Source of the DNA: Arenicola marina
Taxonomy: Eukaryota > Annelida > Polychaeta > Arenicolidae
Length of the DNA stretch: 64,000 nt
Direction of reading: 5' to 3'
Assembly: GCA_964019135.1 (NCBI GenBank)
Contig: OZ025257.1
Coordinates: 27,264,352 to 27,328,351, forward strand
Part shown: one piece after another, positions 34,606 to 45,603 of the stretch
Layout: the number at the start of each line of letters is the position of its first letter
Position numbering within the stretch: the first letter of the stretch is position 1
Position numbers and translations under genes: made by a program
The notes under the pieces: generated by a model
Told to the model about the DNA's origin: nothing
The model's input: the letters and a program-made list of their open reading frames with translations, nothing else
The model's database searches: none

Positions 34606-35309
34606 GCCACCCCCACCACTCCCTCGCCTGTACCAGGGAGGACTGACGATGATACCCAGTTTAGTCGGCTACGGGGCAATGTCCCCTCAGTCCGCACCGT
34701 CCCTGCCGTCTACACCATCCACGCCGTCTCCGCCGACGGGAGGAAAAGTGAAAATGCGGCCAATCACACAGCTAGAAATTTTTGTGGCGCCATAATCTAT
34801 TTCTGATCAGTGGTAAAGAAACCACCAAATATCTTAAATATTGATCTCCGGTGAAGCACATAAGCGAGCCTTTCCTTTGATAGCGTGTCAGGTTATTTGG
34901 CCTCTCCTGTCTCATGTGCTGTTGGTCGCATGTTTCCATGTACTTGAATGACTTACGGCAGGCAATAGGTATCAACAAGAGCCGAACCCGGCACGCCGGG
35001 ACCGCTCTGGGACGTCATGTACCTTTGCGGTAGCTCCAAAAGTTAACGCTCGTATCCTGTCCCAAACTCCACCACGCTTTTCTCAAGGCAGCCCCCATCC
35101 CCTCCCCTGCTCGCCCAACTTCACGCCGTGGAGCGGCTCTACAGCCGGTCCCCGTATATGTGAAGCCCCCACCTCCCCGACCCTCCCATCCCCCAACCTC
35201 AGCCACCCCCTTACACCACAACCTTCAACCCATCCCCTCCCCCCCCCCTTTTCAAATTTTTTTTTCAAATTCATAGATCCGTCTCTGTATTTTTCGAGTT
35301 CGTTTATAT

Positions 35310-35530
35310 TATCTGCAGCGTCACCGCACCGTCACCTCCGTCAGCACCTTCACCTAGGTCAGCACCGTCACCTCCGTCAGCACCGTCCCCATCATCCCAC
35401 CGTCCCACTATCCCCACCGTCCCCTCTGTCCTCTCCGCCCCCATCGTCCCCATCGTCCCGACCACCCTCGCCAACCCCCCCGTCCACACCGTCCCCACCA
35501 TCCCTACCGTCCTCACCGTTACCACCGGGC
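35310..35530. repeat. C-rich cryptic repeat (accgtcacctccgtc type)
   Basis: Degenerate units such as caccgtccccatcatccc, roughly the reverse complement of the minisatellite theme, about 0.8 kb from it in opposite orientation. Its duplicate is at 43870-44080. Confidence 0.7.
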
Positions 35531-36407
35531 CACCTGAGAGCCTAACGGCACGTGGATCGATAATTCCAGCCCTGCTGTGGCCATGTCTGTGTGGTCGCAG
35601 GATAAAGATCCCATGTCTTTCTTCGTAAAGAGTAGGGGTTACCCCCCGGGGACATCGCTCCACTCTCCCTTCCTTATCCCATTGACGCGATATGACCAAA
35701 CGTGGTTAAAGCGTCCAGAGTAACCAACCCACCAACCAACCGTTCCCACCGTCCCCGCCGTCTCCGCCGACTGGAGGAAGCGCGAAAATGCGGCTAATCA
35801 CACAGCTAACACATTTCACGGCACCATAATATATAGCAGTGGTAAAGAAATCAGCCAACACCATGAATATTGGTCTCCGGCGCAGCTAATAAGCGGGCCT
35901 TTCCTCGGATAGCGTGTCCATTTATTTGGCTTCTCCTGTTTCATGTGATGTTGGCCTCTGTGCATGTTACCATGTACTTGAACCAGTCAGTGAAATCGGA
36001 AACAGTCAGATGCAGGTCGGGCCCCAGTCTGACTAGTAGAACACAGCCCGAGCGCCCTCTGCCGAGAGTGTGGCAAGGAATATTTAGCGCGGCCCGGATC
36101 GTTGAACTCATAAATCTATTGTAATTTAAAGCGTAATTGAAGTGTTAGCGTTTCAATAATTTATCAGTTACCTTTTTATGGTAGATAAATTAATTATTAA
36201 AGACATTTATTTAGAAATTAATAGAAATTAATTATTAAACACATTTCGACCAGTGTTTAGGGGATAATTTTGTGGTGCCGCGGGAATTTGCTCCTTACTC
36301 AGAAACGTCTCATGGGGGCTGTTAAGCGAAATGAAAGTCCTAAGCCTATGCTTGAAATGGACTTTGATTATGCATGCGTGTTACCTTAAGAGCTCGCTTG
36401 CGCTCGC

Positions 36408-36486
36408 TATAAAACATATATGCATCATAATTTTGAGATACTTTTAGTCTTGATTCTAAAATGTAAAAAATCTAAGATGGCGCATG
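36408..36486 (+). repeat. Dispersed 78-bp repeat, copy 2
   Basis: Nearly identical to 6215-6291. It is followed at 36521-36545 by a (taaga)n tract with aaaactttattaaagcg, which resembles an inverted LINE tail. Confidence 0.8.
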
Positions 36487-36604
36487 TAAGTTTATTGCTT
36501 TAAACACGGGTCCAACAGATAAGATAAGATAAGATAAAACTTTATTAAAGCGACACGAAAAAAACAAAAGTGTTGATCAAGTTCTGAATCAGTGCAACCA
36601 TCCG

Positions 36605-36776
36605 CAGAAGTGGATCTAGGAATTTGCAAAGAGAGGGGGGGGGGGCGGTGCTCTCGTGTGACCGGGGGGGCGGTGCTCGAAGAACCCGAATTTCACATTG
36701 TATGTTCAAATTCCCGAAGGGGAGGAGTTGAAACTAGCCTAACCCCCCTATCCCCCACCCCCCAGATCCGCCTCTG
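36605..36776. mobile_element. hAT-like MITE (unit 1, second)
   Basis: The left end cagaagtggatctaggaatt and right end agatccgcctctg mirror the caggggcggatctagg ends at 32058. It is about 172 bases. The gtgcaac.atcc on both sides may be a remnant of the target site. Confidence 0.6.
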
Positions 36777-37049
36777 TGTCATCCAGTGCAACAAGATGGC
36801 GCTTCTATGACGTCGTATCGTGGCATTCACAAGTCAAATGTTACTTTATGTGACGTACTTCCTTCGATATTCAATCAAACCACAACCACGCATATGAGAG
36901 GCATTATTCATGCATATCAAATAAAGCATTATCCTGTTATCTTGTCTGGGTACCCCCTGTAAAAGTCCTGCATCTGTACATGTTGTATATGCCTCAGCAT
37001 GCAAGTGTCAGACACGCAACCGCTTTAATTTCTTCTCCTTCGCGTCGCT

Positions 37050-37734
37050 TTACAAAGCCAATAACACGCCAACAATAAGGCACTGAAAAAAGACAGCCGC
37101 AGCCCGCGGTGAATACGATCCTTGCGCGCCATTGGTCGGCTCGTCATCCCACGTGACCAAAATGCGGACCGGGGCCCCGCTGCCGCCTTCTATATTCATG
37201 GGCATGACGTAGGCAGTGGCGCCACTGGGCGGCAGCGAGCAGGGATCCTTCACGTTCTCCAGGCCGTACACGTTACGCGAGGCGAGCTCCACGTGAGTTG
37301 GAAAGCGCGTGCTGGCGCCGTTGTCAGTGCTGGGGGTGTCGACAGCCACGCCCACCACCCCTCTCTCATCCGCTAGCCACGTGGCCGCCTCCACGCTGAA
37401 CCCCGGGAAGTGGAAGGCGGCCGTATCCTCGCGGTCGTTGCCGAAGTAACCGGCCTTGTCGACGCCGTACATTGCCGACCACCCGGAGCACTGGAAGACG
37501 ACCGCGCCGGTCGGGATACGGCCGTGGGCCGACTCCCAATCCGTGACGTCATCCACCGTCACGTTCGCATCCGGGTCCTGCGCCGCGCGTGCCCGGATGT
37601 CGACCATGATGACGGGTGCGATGAGTCTGTCGAGGGAGATGTCATCCACGGACCACGCGTCCTTGGCGAAGTGGCTCGGCGCGTCCAGGTGGGTTCCGCC
37701 ATGTTCCGGGGCGTGGAGTAGATTAGTCTCGAGC
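37050..37734 (-). CDS. Cyclase-family last exon, duplicated copy without its own first exon
   Basis: An intact 685-base exon, the same length as 46288-45604 and differing from it at only a few residues near the C-terminus (MNIEGG versus MKIEGG, VTWDDE versus VTWNDE). It keeps the PF04199 metal/catalytic motif HGGTHLDAPSH, the stop codon and a good acceptor (gtacacag|gctcgag). No first exon lies in this unit, because the duplication breakpoint falls about 180 bases inside the intron. It may be spliced from the distant exon at 47682-47489 as an alternative last exon, or be unexpressed. The absence of frame damage fits either recent origin or use. Confidence 0.65.
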
Positions 37735-38341
37735 CTGTGTACCACACCAATACAAACATTAAATAAGATCATTTCTCATTTTAATTCTCAGGTTTACGTC
37801 AGAATAAGTATTCTTGTAGGTAAAGTAATTCATAGCATTAATATAATTTACCTATAAAACATAGAGCTCAAAGTTTGAAATCTAATTTCTGAACAAACTC
37901 GGGCATCAACTGAATGAGCATCTGACACCCCTTTACTAAACAAGCCAGCGAGATACAACCAAAGATTGTCTAGACGATCTTTGATACAACAGGAAACAAA
38001 AAAGGCGCGAAACATGATTCAGCACTATAACTACCGGAAACAGATTTGTCGGTCGAACTGCTCGTTGCAAACCAGACACGGCGGCTGTGTGTGGCCTGCC
38101 TGGCCCAATGCCTCCAAACCTGTGACACCAGTAACGTACATGTTATTCAAGAACGCAAGTATGACATGAATATTAATTTCGGTTTTGCAGACTTCTTACA
38201 AGAAGTGTAATATGAGGCAGGGACATTTTGGGGATATCGGCCCTCATTCCTCGCCCCGGCGTCTCCTCAGCTAACCTAAGTGGCAATGAAACACTATAAG
38301 CCGTAGGGGGAGGGTACGTGTGGTGACAAAAGTACATAAAC

Positions 38342-38840
38342 CAGGGCCGGATTCAGACTTTAGAGGGTGGGGAGGCTTGAATTTCGCGACTACAAGGCAT
38401 ACTACAGGGGCGAATCCAGACTTTAGGGGGTGGGGGGGTGCAGGGGCGGATCTAGGAATTTGCCAAGGGGGCGGTTGCTCTCTGAACAAACTTGCGACCG
38501 GGGGGGGGGGGGGTGCTTGGACAAGCCGATTTTAACAGTGTATGTTCAGGTACCCAAGGGGTGGGTTGCAACCCCCCTAACCCCCCCCTTAGATCCGCCC
38601 CTGGGTGGCTTGAATTTCGAGATTACAGTGCATAGGCGGCGGAGGTGGGTGGGGCACTGGTCCTTCTCCAGCATTAGGTTGCTGCTCGTGGACAGCGGTA
38701 GGTTGCTTTATTCTCGGGGGCTAAACCTGTCGGTGGGTGGGGGGGGGGGCTTCTGTGGCTTGACCAGGGGGTGGGGAGGGGGGCTGTAGCCGCAGTAGCC
38801 CCCCCCCGCCCCCCCCCCCCTCCCGCTGGATCCGCCACTG
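38342..38840. mobile_element. Nested hAT-like MITEs (unit 2)
   Basis: Duplicate of the cluster at 31957: left ends at 38342, 38405 and 38441, right ends at 38603 (cttagatccgcccctg) and 38840 (ctggatccgccactg). The inner pair is better preserved here than in unit 1. Confidence 0.65.
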
Positions 38841-39015
38841 TTAAACACATAGAATTAGAAAGAGGATATGCATAATTACGGCTAACATGTACGTGCCCCT
38901 TAAACCGAAATCGTCTATCCGCCCCTGGAAATTGCGCCCTTAGATCTAACCAGAACCAAACCGCTCAAATCATAACGTACCAAAAGGACCCGTTGTTCCA
39001 ATTAAAAATCTCCTG

Positions 39016-42000
39016 CGGACGACGGCGATGGTGGGGACAGTCTGGAAGGCGGGGATCGTGGGGACAGTCTGGAGGGCGGGGATGGTGGGGACGGCGGCGA
39101 TGGTGGGGACAGTCTGGAAGGCGGGGATGGTGGGGACAGTCTGGAGGGCGGGGATGGTGGGGACAGTCTGGAGGGCGGGGATGGTGGGGACGGCGGCGAT
39201 GGTGGGGACAGTCTGGAAGGCGGGGATGGTGGGGACAGTCTGGAGGGCGGGGATGGTGCGGACGACGGCGATGGTGGGGACAGTCTGGAAGGCGGGGATG
39301 GTGGGGACAGTCTGGAGGGCGGGGATGGTGGGGACGGCGGAGATGGTGGGGACAGTCTGGAGGGCGAGGATGGTGGGGACGGCGGAGATGGTGGGGACAG
39401 TCTGGAGGGCGGGGATGGTGGGGACGGCGGGGATGGTGGGGACAGTCTGGAGGGTGGGGACGGCGGCGATGGTGGGGACAGTCTGGAAGGCGGGGATGGT
39501 GGGGACAGTCTGGAGGGCGGGGATGGTGGGGACGGCGGCGATGGTGGGGACAGTCTGGAAGGCGGGGATGGTGGGGACAGTCTGGAGGGCGGGGATGGTG
39601 GGGACAGTCTGGAGGGCGGGGATGGTGGGGACGGCGGCGATGGTGGGGACAGTCTGGAAGGCGGGGATGGTGGGGACAGTCTGGAGGGCGGGGATGGTGC
39701 GGACGACGGCGATGGTGGGGACAGTCTGGAAGGCGGGGATGGTGGGGACAGTCTGGAGGGCGGGGATGGTGGGGACGGCGGAGATGGTGGGGACAGTCTG
39801 GAGGGCGAGGATGGTGGGGACGGCGGAGATGGTGGGGACAGTCTGGAGGGCGGGGATGGTGGGGACGGCGGGGATGGTGGGGACAGTCTGGAGGGTGGGG
39901 ACGGCGGCGATGGTGGGGACAGTCTGGAAGGCGGGGATGGTGGGGACAGTCTGGAGGGCGGGGATGGTGGGGACGGCGGAGATGGTGGGGACAGTCTGGA
40001 AGGCGGGGATGGTGGGGACAGTCTGGAGGGCGGGGATGGTGGGGACAGTCTGGAAGGCGGGGATGGTGGGGACAGTCTGGAGGGCGGAGATGGTGGGGAC
40101 GGCGGGGATGGTGGGGACAGTCTGGAAGGCGGGGATGGTGGGGGCAGTCTGGAGGGCGGGGATGGTGGGGACGGCGGCGATGGTGGGGACTGTCTGGAAG
40201 GCGGGGATGGTGGGGACAGTCTGGAGGGCGGGGATGGTGGGGACAGTCTGGAGGGCGAGGATGGTGGGGACGGCGGAGATGGTGGGGACAGTCTGGAGGG
40301 CGGGGATGGTGGGGACGGCGGAGATGGTGGGGACAGTCTGGAGGGAGGGGATGGTGGGGACGGCGGAGTTGGCGGGGACAGTCTGGAGGGTAGGGATGGT
40401 GGGGACGCAGGGCTGGTGGGGACAGTCTGGAGGGCGGGGATGGTGGGGACGGCGGAGATGGTGGGGGCAGTCTGGAGGGCGGGGATGGTGGGGACGGCGG
40501 AGATGGTGGGGACAGTCTGGAGGGCGGGGATGGTGGGGACGGCGGAGATGGTGGGGACAGTCTGGAGGGCGGGGATGGTGGGGACAGTCTGGAGGGCGGG
40601 GATGGTGGGGACGACGGAGATGGTGGGGACAGTCTGGAGGGCGGGGATGGTGGGGACGGCGGAGATGGTGGGGACGGCGAAGATGGTGGGGAGAGCCTGG
40701 AGGGCGGGGATGGTGGGGACTTTCTGGAGGGCGTGGATGGTGGGGACCGCGGAGATGGTGGGGAGAGCCTGGAGGGCGGGGATGGTGGGGACAGTCTGGA
40801 CGGCGGAGATGGTGGGGAGAGCCTGGAGGGCGGGGATGGTGGGGACTGTCTGGAGGGCGGGGATGGTGGGGACGGCGGCGATGGTGGGGACAGTCTGGAA
40901 GGCGGGGATGGTGGGGACAGTCTGGAGGGCGGGGATGGTGGGGCAGTCTGGAGGGCGGGGATGGTGGGGACGGCGGCGATGGTGGGGACAGTCTGGAAGG
41001 CGGGGATGGTGGGGACAGTCTGGAGGGCGGGGATGGTGCGGACGACGGCGATGGTGGGGACAGTCTGGAAGGCGGGGATGGTGGGGACAGTCTGGAGGGC
41101 GGGGATGGTGGGGACGGCGGAGATGGTGGGGACGGCGGAGATGGTGGGGACAGTCTGGAGGGCGGGGATGGTGGGGACGGCGGGGATGGTGGGGACAGTC
41201 TGGAGGGTGGGGACGGCGGCGATGGTGGGGACAGTTTGGAAGGCGGGGATGGTGGGGACAGTCTGGAGGGCGGGGATGGTGGGGACGGCGGAGATGGTGG
41301 GGACAGTCTGGAAGGCGGGGATGGTGGGGACAGTCTGGAGGGCGGGGATGGTGGGGACAGTCTGGAAGGCGGGGATGGTGGGGACAGTCTGGAGGGCGGA
41401 GATGGTGGGGACGGCGGGGATGGTGGGGACAGTCTGGAAGGCGGGGATGGTAAGGGCAGTCTGGAGGGCGGGGATGGTGGGGACGGCGGCGATGGTGGGG
41501 ACTGTCTGGAAGGCGGGGATGGTGGGGACAGTCTGGAGGGCGGGGATGGTGGGGACAGTCTGGAGGGCGAGGATGGTGGGGACGGCGGAGATGGTGGGGA
41601 CAGTCTGGAGGGCGGGGATGGTGGGGACGGCGGAGATGGTGGGGACAGTCTGGAGGGAGGGGATGGTGGGGACGGCGGAGTTGGCGGGGACAGTCTGGAG
41701 GGTAGGGATGGTGGGGACGGCGGAGCTGGTGGGGACAGTCTGGAGGGCGGGGATGGTGGGGACGGTGGAGATGGTGGGGGCAGTCTGGAGGGCGGGGATG
41801 GTGGGGACGGCGGAGATGGTGGGGACAGTCTGGAGGGCGGGGATGGTGGGGACGGCGGAGATGGTGGGGACAGTCTGGAGGGCGGGGATGGTGGGGACAG
41901 TCTGGAGGGCGGGGATGGTGGGGACGACGGAGATGGTGGGGACAGTCTGGAGGGCGGGGATGGTGGGGACGGCGGAGATGGTGGGGACGGCGAAGATGGT

Positions 42001-43262
42001 GGGGAGAGCCTGGAGGGCGGGGATGGTGGGGACTTTCTGGAGGGCGTGGATGGTGGGGACCGCGGAGATGGTAGGGAGAGCCTGGAGGGCGGGGATGGTG
42101 GGGACAGTCTGGACGGCGGAGATGGTGGGGACGGCGGAGATGGTGGGCAGAGCCTGGAGGGCGGGGATGGTGGGGACTGTCTGGAGGGCGGAGATGGTGG
42201 GGACGGCGGAGATGGTGGGCAGAGCCTGGAGGGCGGGGATGGTGGGGACTCTCTGGAGGGCGGGGATGGTGGGGACGGCGGAGATGGTGGGGGCAGTCTG
42301 GAGGGCGGGGATGGTGGGGACGGCGGAGATGGTGGGGACAGTCTGGAGGGCGGGGATGGTGGGGACGGCGGAGATGGTGGGGACAGTCTGGAGGGCGGGG
42401 ATGGTGGGGACAGTCTGGAGGGCGGGGATGGTGGGGACGACGGAGATGGTGGGGACAGTCTGGAGGGCGGGGATGGTGGGGACGGCGGAGATGGTGGGGA
42501 CGGCGAAGATGGTGGGGAGAGCCTGGAGGGCGGGGATGGTGGGGACTTTCTGGAGGGCGTGGATGGTGGGGACCGCGGAGATGGTAGGGAGAGCCTGGAG
42601 GGCGGGGATGGTGGGGACAGTCTGGACGGCGGAGATGGTGGGGACGGCGGAGATGGTGGGCAGAGCCTGGAGGGCGGGGATGGTGGGGACTGTCTGGAGG
42701 GCGGAGATGGTGGGGACGGCGGAGATGGTGGGCAGAGCCTGGAGGGCGGGGATGGTGGGGACTGTCTGGAGGGCGGGGATGGTGGGGACGGCGGAGATGG
42801 TGGGGGCAGTCTGGAGGGCGGGGATGGTGGGGACGGCGGAGATGGTGGGGACAGTCTGGAGGGCGGGGATGGTGGGGACGGCGGAGATGGTGGGGACAGT
42901 CTGGAGGGCGGGGATGGTGGGGACAGTCTGGAGGGCGGGGATGGTGGGGACGACGGAGATGGTGGGGACAGTCTGGAGGGCGGGGATGGTGGGGACGGCG
43001 GAGATGGTGGGGACGGCGAAGATGGTGGGGAGAGCCTGGAGGGCGGGGATGGTGGGGACTTTCTGGAGGGCGTGGATGGTGGGGACCGCGGAGATGGTAG
43101 GGAGAGCCTGGAGGGCGGGGATGGTGGGGACAGTCTGGACGGCGGAGATGGTGGGGACGGCGGAGATGGTGGGCAGAGCCTGGAGGGCGGGGATGGTGGG
43201 GACTGTCTGGAGGGCGGGGATGGTGGGGACGGCGGAGATGGTGGGGACCGGGAGGACGGTGG
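39016..43262. repeat. G-rich minisatellite, unit 2 (about 4.2 kb) with higher-order repeats
   Basis: Same 27/18-base units as in unit 1, but expanded in blocks. A marker gatggtgcggacgacggcg recurs near 39251, 39691 and 41032 (first spacing about 440 bases). Toward the right end a block of about 504 bases, marked by gagatggtgggggcagtctg near 42280 and 42790, is present about three times. Open frames of up to 1446 codons through it are artefacts of the 9-base periodicity. Confidence 0.95.
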
Positions 43263-43869
43263 GTGGGCCGTCTACACCATCCACGCCGTCTCCGCCGACG
43301 GGAGGAACAGTAAAAATGCGGCCAATCAGACAGCTAGAAATTTTCGTGGCGCCATAATCTATTTCTGATCAGTGGTAAAGAAACCACCAAATATCTTAAA
43401 TATTGATCTCCGGTGAAGCACATAAGCGAGCCTTTCCTTTGATAGCGTGTCAGGTTATTTGGCCTCTCCTGTCTCATGTGCTGTTGGTCGCATGTTACCA
43501 TGTACTTGAATGACTTACGGCAGGCAATAGGTATCAACAAAAGCCGAACCCGGCTTGCCGGGACCGAACCCGGCACGCCGGGACCGCTCTGGGACGTCAT
43601 GTACCTTTGCGGTAGCTCCAAAAGTTAACGCTCGTATCCTGTCCCATACTCCACCTACTCTCAAGGCAGCCCCCATCCCCTCCCCTGCTCGCCCAACTTC
43701 ACGCCGTGGAGCGGCTTTACAGCCGATCCCCGTATATGTGAAACCCCCACCTCCCCGACCCTCCCAGCACCCCTCACCCCCTCACTCCCATCCCCCAACC
43801 TCAGCCACCCCCTTACACCACAACCTTCAACCCTTCAATTTTTCGAGTTTGTTTATATTATCTGCAGCG

Positions 43870-44080
43870 TCACCGCACCGTCACCTCCGTCAGCACCTTC
43901 ACCTAGGTCAGCACCGTCACCTCCGTCAGCACCGTCCCCATCATCCCACCGTCCCATTATCCCCACCGTCCCCTCTGTCCTCTCCGCCCCCATCGTCCCC
44001 ATCGTCCCGACCACCCTCGCCAACCCCCCCCCCCACCGTCCACACCGTCCCCACCATCCCTACCGTCCTCACCGTTACCA
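43870..44080. repeat. C-rich cryptic repeat (unit 2 copy)
   Basis: Duplicate of 35310-35530, with a longer C run near 44026-44036. Confidence 0.7.
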
Positions 44081-44962
44081 CCGGGCCACCTGAGAGCCTA
44101 ACGGCACGTGGATCGATAATTCCAGCCCTGCTGTGGCCATGTCTGTGTGGTCGCAGGATAAAGATCCCATGTCTTTCTTCGTAAAGAGTAGGAGTTACCC
44201 CCCGGGGACATCGCTCCACTCTCCCTTCCTTCTCCCATTGACGCGATATGACCAAACGTGGTTAAAGCGTCCAGAGTAACCAACCCACCAACCAACCGTT
44301 CCCACCGTCCCCGCCGTCTCCGCCGACTGGAGGAAGCGCGAGAATGCGGCTAATCACACAGCTAACACATTTCACGGCACCATGATATATAGCAGTGGTA
44401 AAGAAATCAGCCAACACCATGAATATTGGTCTCCGGCGCAGCTAATAAGCGGGCCTTTCCTCGGATAGCGTGTCCATTTATTTGGCTTCTCCTGTCTCAT
44501 GTGATGTTGGTCTCTGTGCATGTTACCATGTACTTGAACCAGTCAGTGAAATCGGAAACAGTCAGATGCAGGTCGGGCACCAGTCTGACTAGTAAAACAC
44601 AGCCCGAGCGCCCTCTGCCGAGAGTGTGGCAAGGAATATTTAGCGCGGCCCGGATCGTTGAACTCATAAATGTATTGTAATTTAAAGCGTAATTGAAGTG
44701 TTAGCGTTTCAATAATTTATCAGTTACCTTTTTATGGTAGATAAATTAATTATTAAAGACATTTATTTAGAAATTAATAAAAATTTATTATTAAACACAT
44801 TTCGACCAGTGTTTAGGGGATAATTTTGTGGTGCCGCGGGAATTTGCTCCTTACTCAGAAACGTCTCATGGGGGCTGTTAAGCGAAATCAAAGTCCTAAG
44901 CCTATGCTTGAGATGGACTTTGATTATGCATGCGTGTTATCTTAAGAGCTCGCTTGCGCTCG

Positions 44963-45042
44963 CTATAAAACATATATGCATCATAATTTTGAGATACTTT
45001 TAGTCTTGATTCTAAAATGTAAAAAATCTAAGATGGCGCATG
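44963..45042 (+). repeat. Dispersed 78-bp repeat, copy 3
   Basis: Segmental-duplication copy of 36408-36486. Confidence 0.8.
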
Positions 45043-45160
45043 TAAGTTTATTGCTTTAAACACGGGTCCAACAGATAAGATAAGATAAGATAAAACTTTA
45101 TTAAAGCGACACGAAAAAAACAAAAGTGTTGATCAAGTTCTGAATCAGTGCAACCATCCG

Positions 45161-45330
45161 CAGAAGTGGATCTAGGAATTTGCAAAGAGGGGGGGGGGGC
45201 GGTGCTCTCGTGTGACCGGGGGGGCGGTGCTCGAAGAACCCGAATTTCACATTGTATGTTCAAATTCCCGAAGGGGAGGAGTTGCAACTAGCCTAACCCC
45301 CCTATCCCCCACCCCCCAGATCCGCCTCTG
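45161..45330. mobile_element. hAT-like MITE (unit 2, second)
   Basis: Duplicate of 36605-36776, differing mainly in homopolymer length. Confidence 0.6.
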
Positions 45331-45603
45331 TGTCATCCAGTGCAACAAGATGGCGCTTCTATGACGTCGTATCGTGGCATTCACAAGTCAAATGTTACTT
45401 TATGTGACGTACTTCCTTCGATATTCAATCAAACCACAACCACGCATATGAGAGGCATTATTCAAGCATATCAAATAAAGCATTATCCTGTTATCTTGTC
45501 TGGGTACCCCCTGTAAAAGTCCTGCATCTGTACATGTTGTATATGCCTCAGCATGCAAGTGTCAGACACGCAACCGCTTTAATTTCTTCTCCTTCGCGTC
45601 GCT

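Larger units (their letters stand above)
31534..37917. repeat. Segmental duplication, unit 1 (6.4 kb)
   Basis: It begins gcatctgacacccctttact and ends ...gggcatcaactgaatga, immediately followed by unit 2 with the same start. Contents, left to right: nested hAT-like MITEs, G-rich minisatellite, C-rich cryptic repeat, the 78-bp repeat, another hAT-like MITE, a cyclase last exon and about 180 bases of its intron. Outside the minisatellite the two units differ at only scattered bases, so the duplication is recent. Confidence 0.9.

Noticed and set aside
32601-34795. Long open frames (up to about 719 codons, both strands) in the first minisatellite
   Set aside because: The repeat units are multiples of 9 bases without stops, so several frames stay open by construction. 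No start context, splice signals or domain supports a gene.
37050-37734. Calling the first cyclase exon copy a dead pseudogene
   Set aside because: Its frame, stop codon and acceptor are intact and it could be used as an alternative last exon, so it is kept as a coding exon of uncertain use.
38965-43368. Open frames of up to 1446 codons in the second minisatellite
   Set aside because: Same artefact: Gly-Asp, Val-Trp and Pro-Pro-Ser readings of one tandem repeat in different frames. The same DNA cannot encode all of them, and the array length differs between the duplicates.
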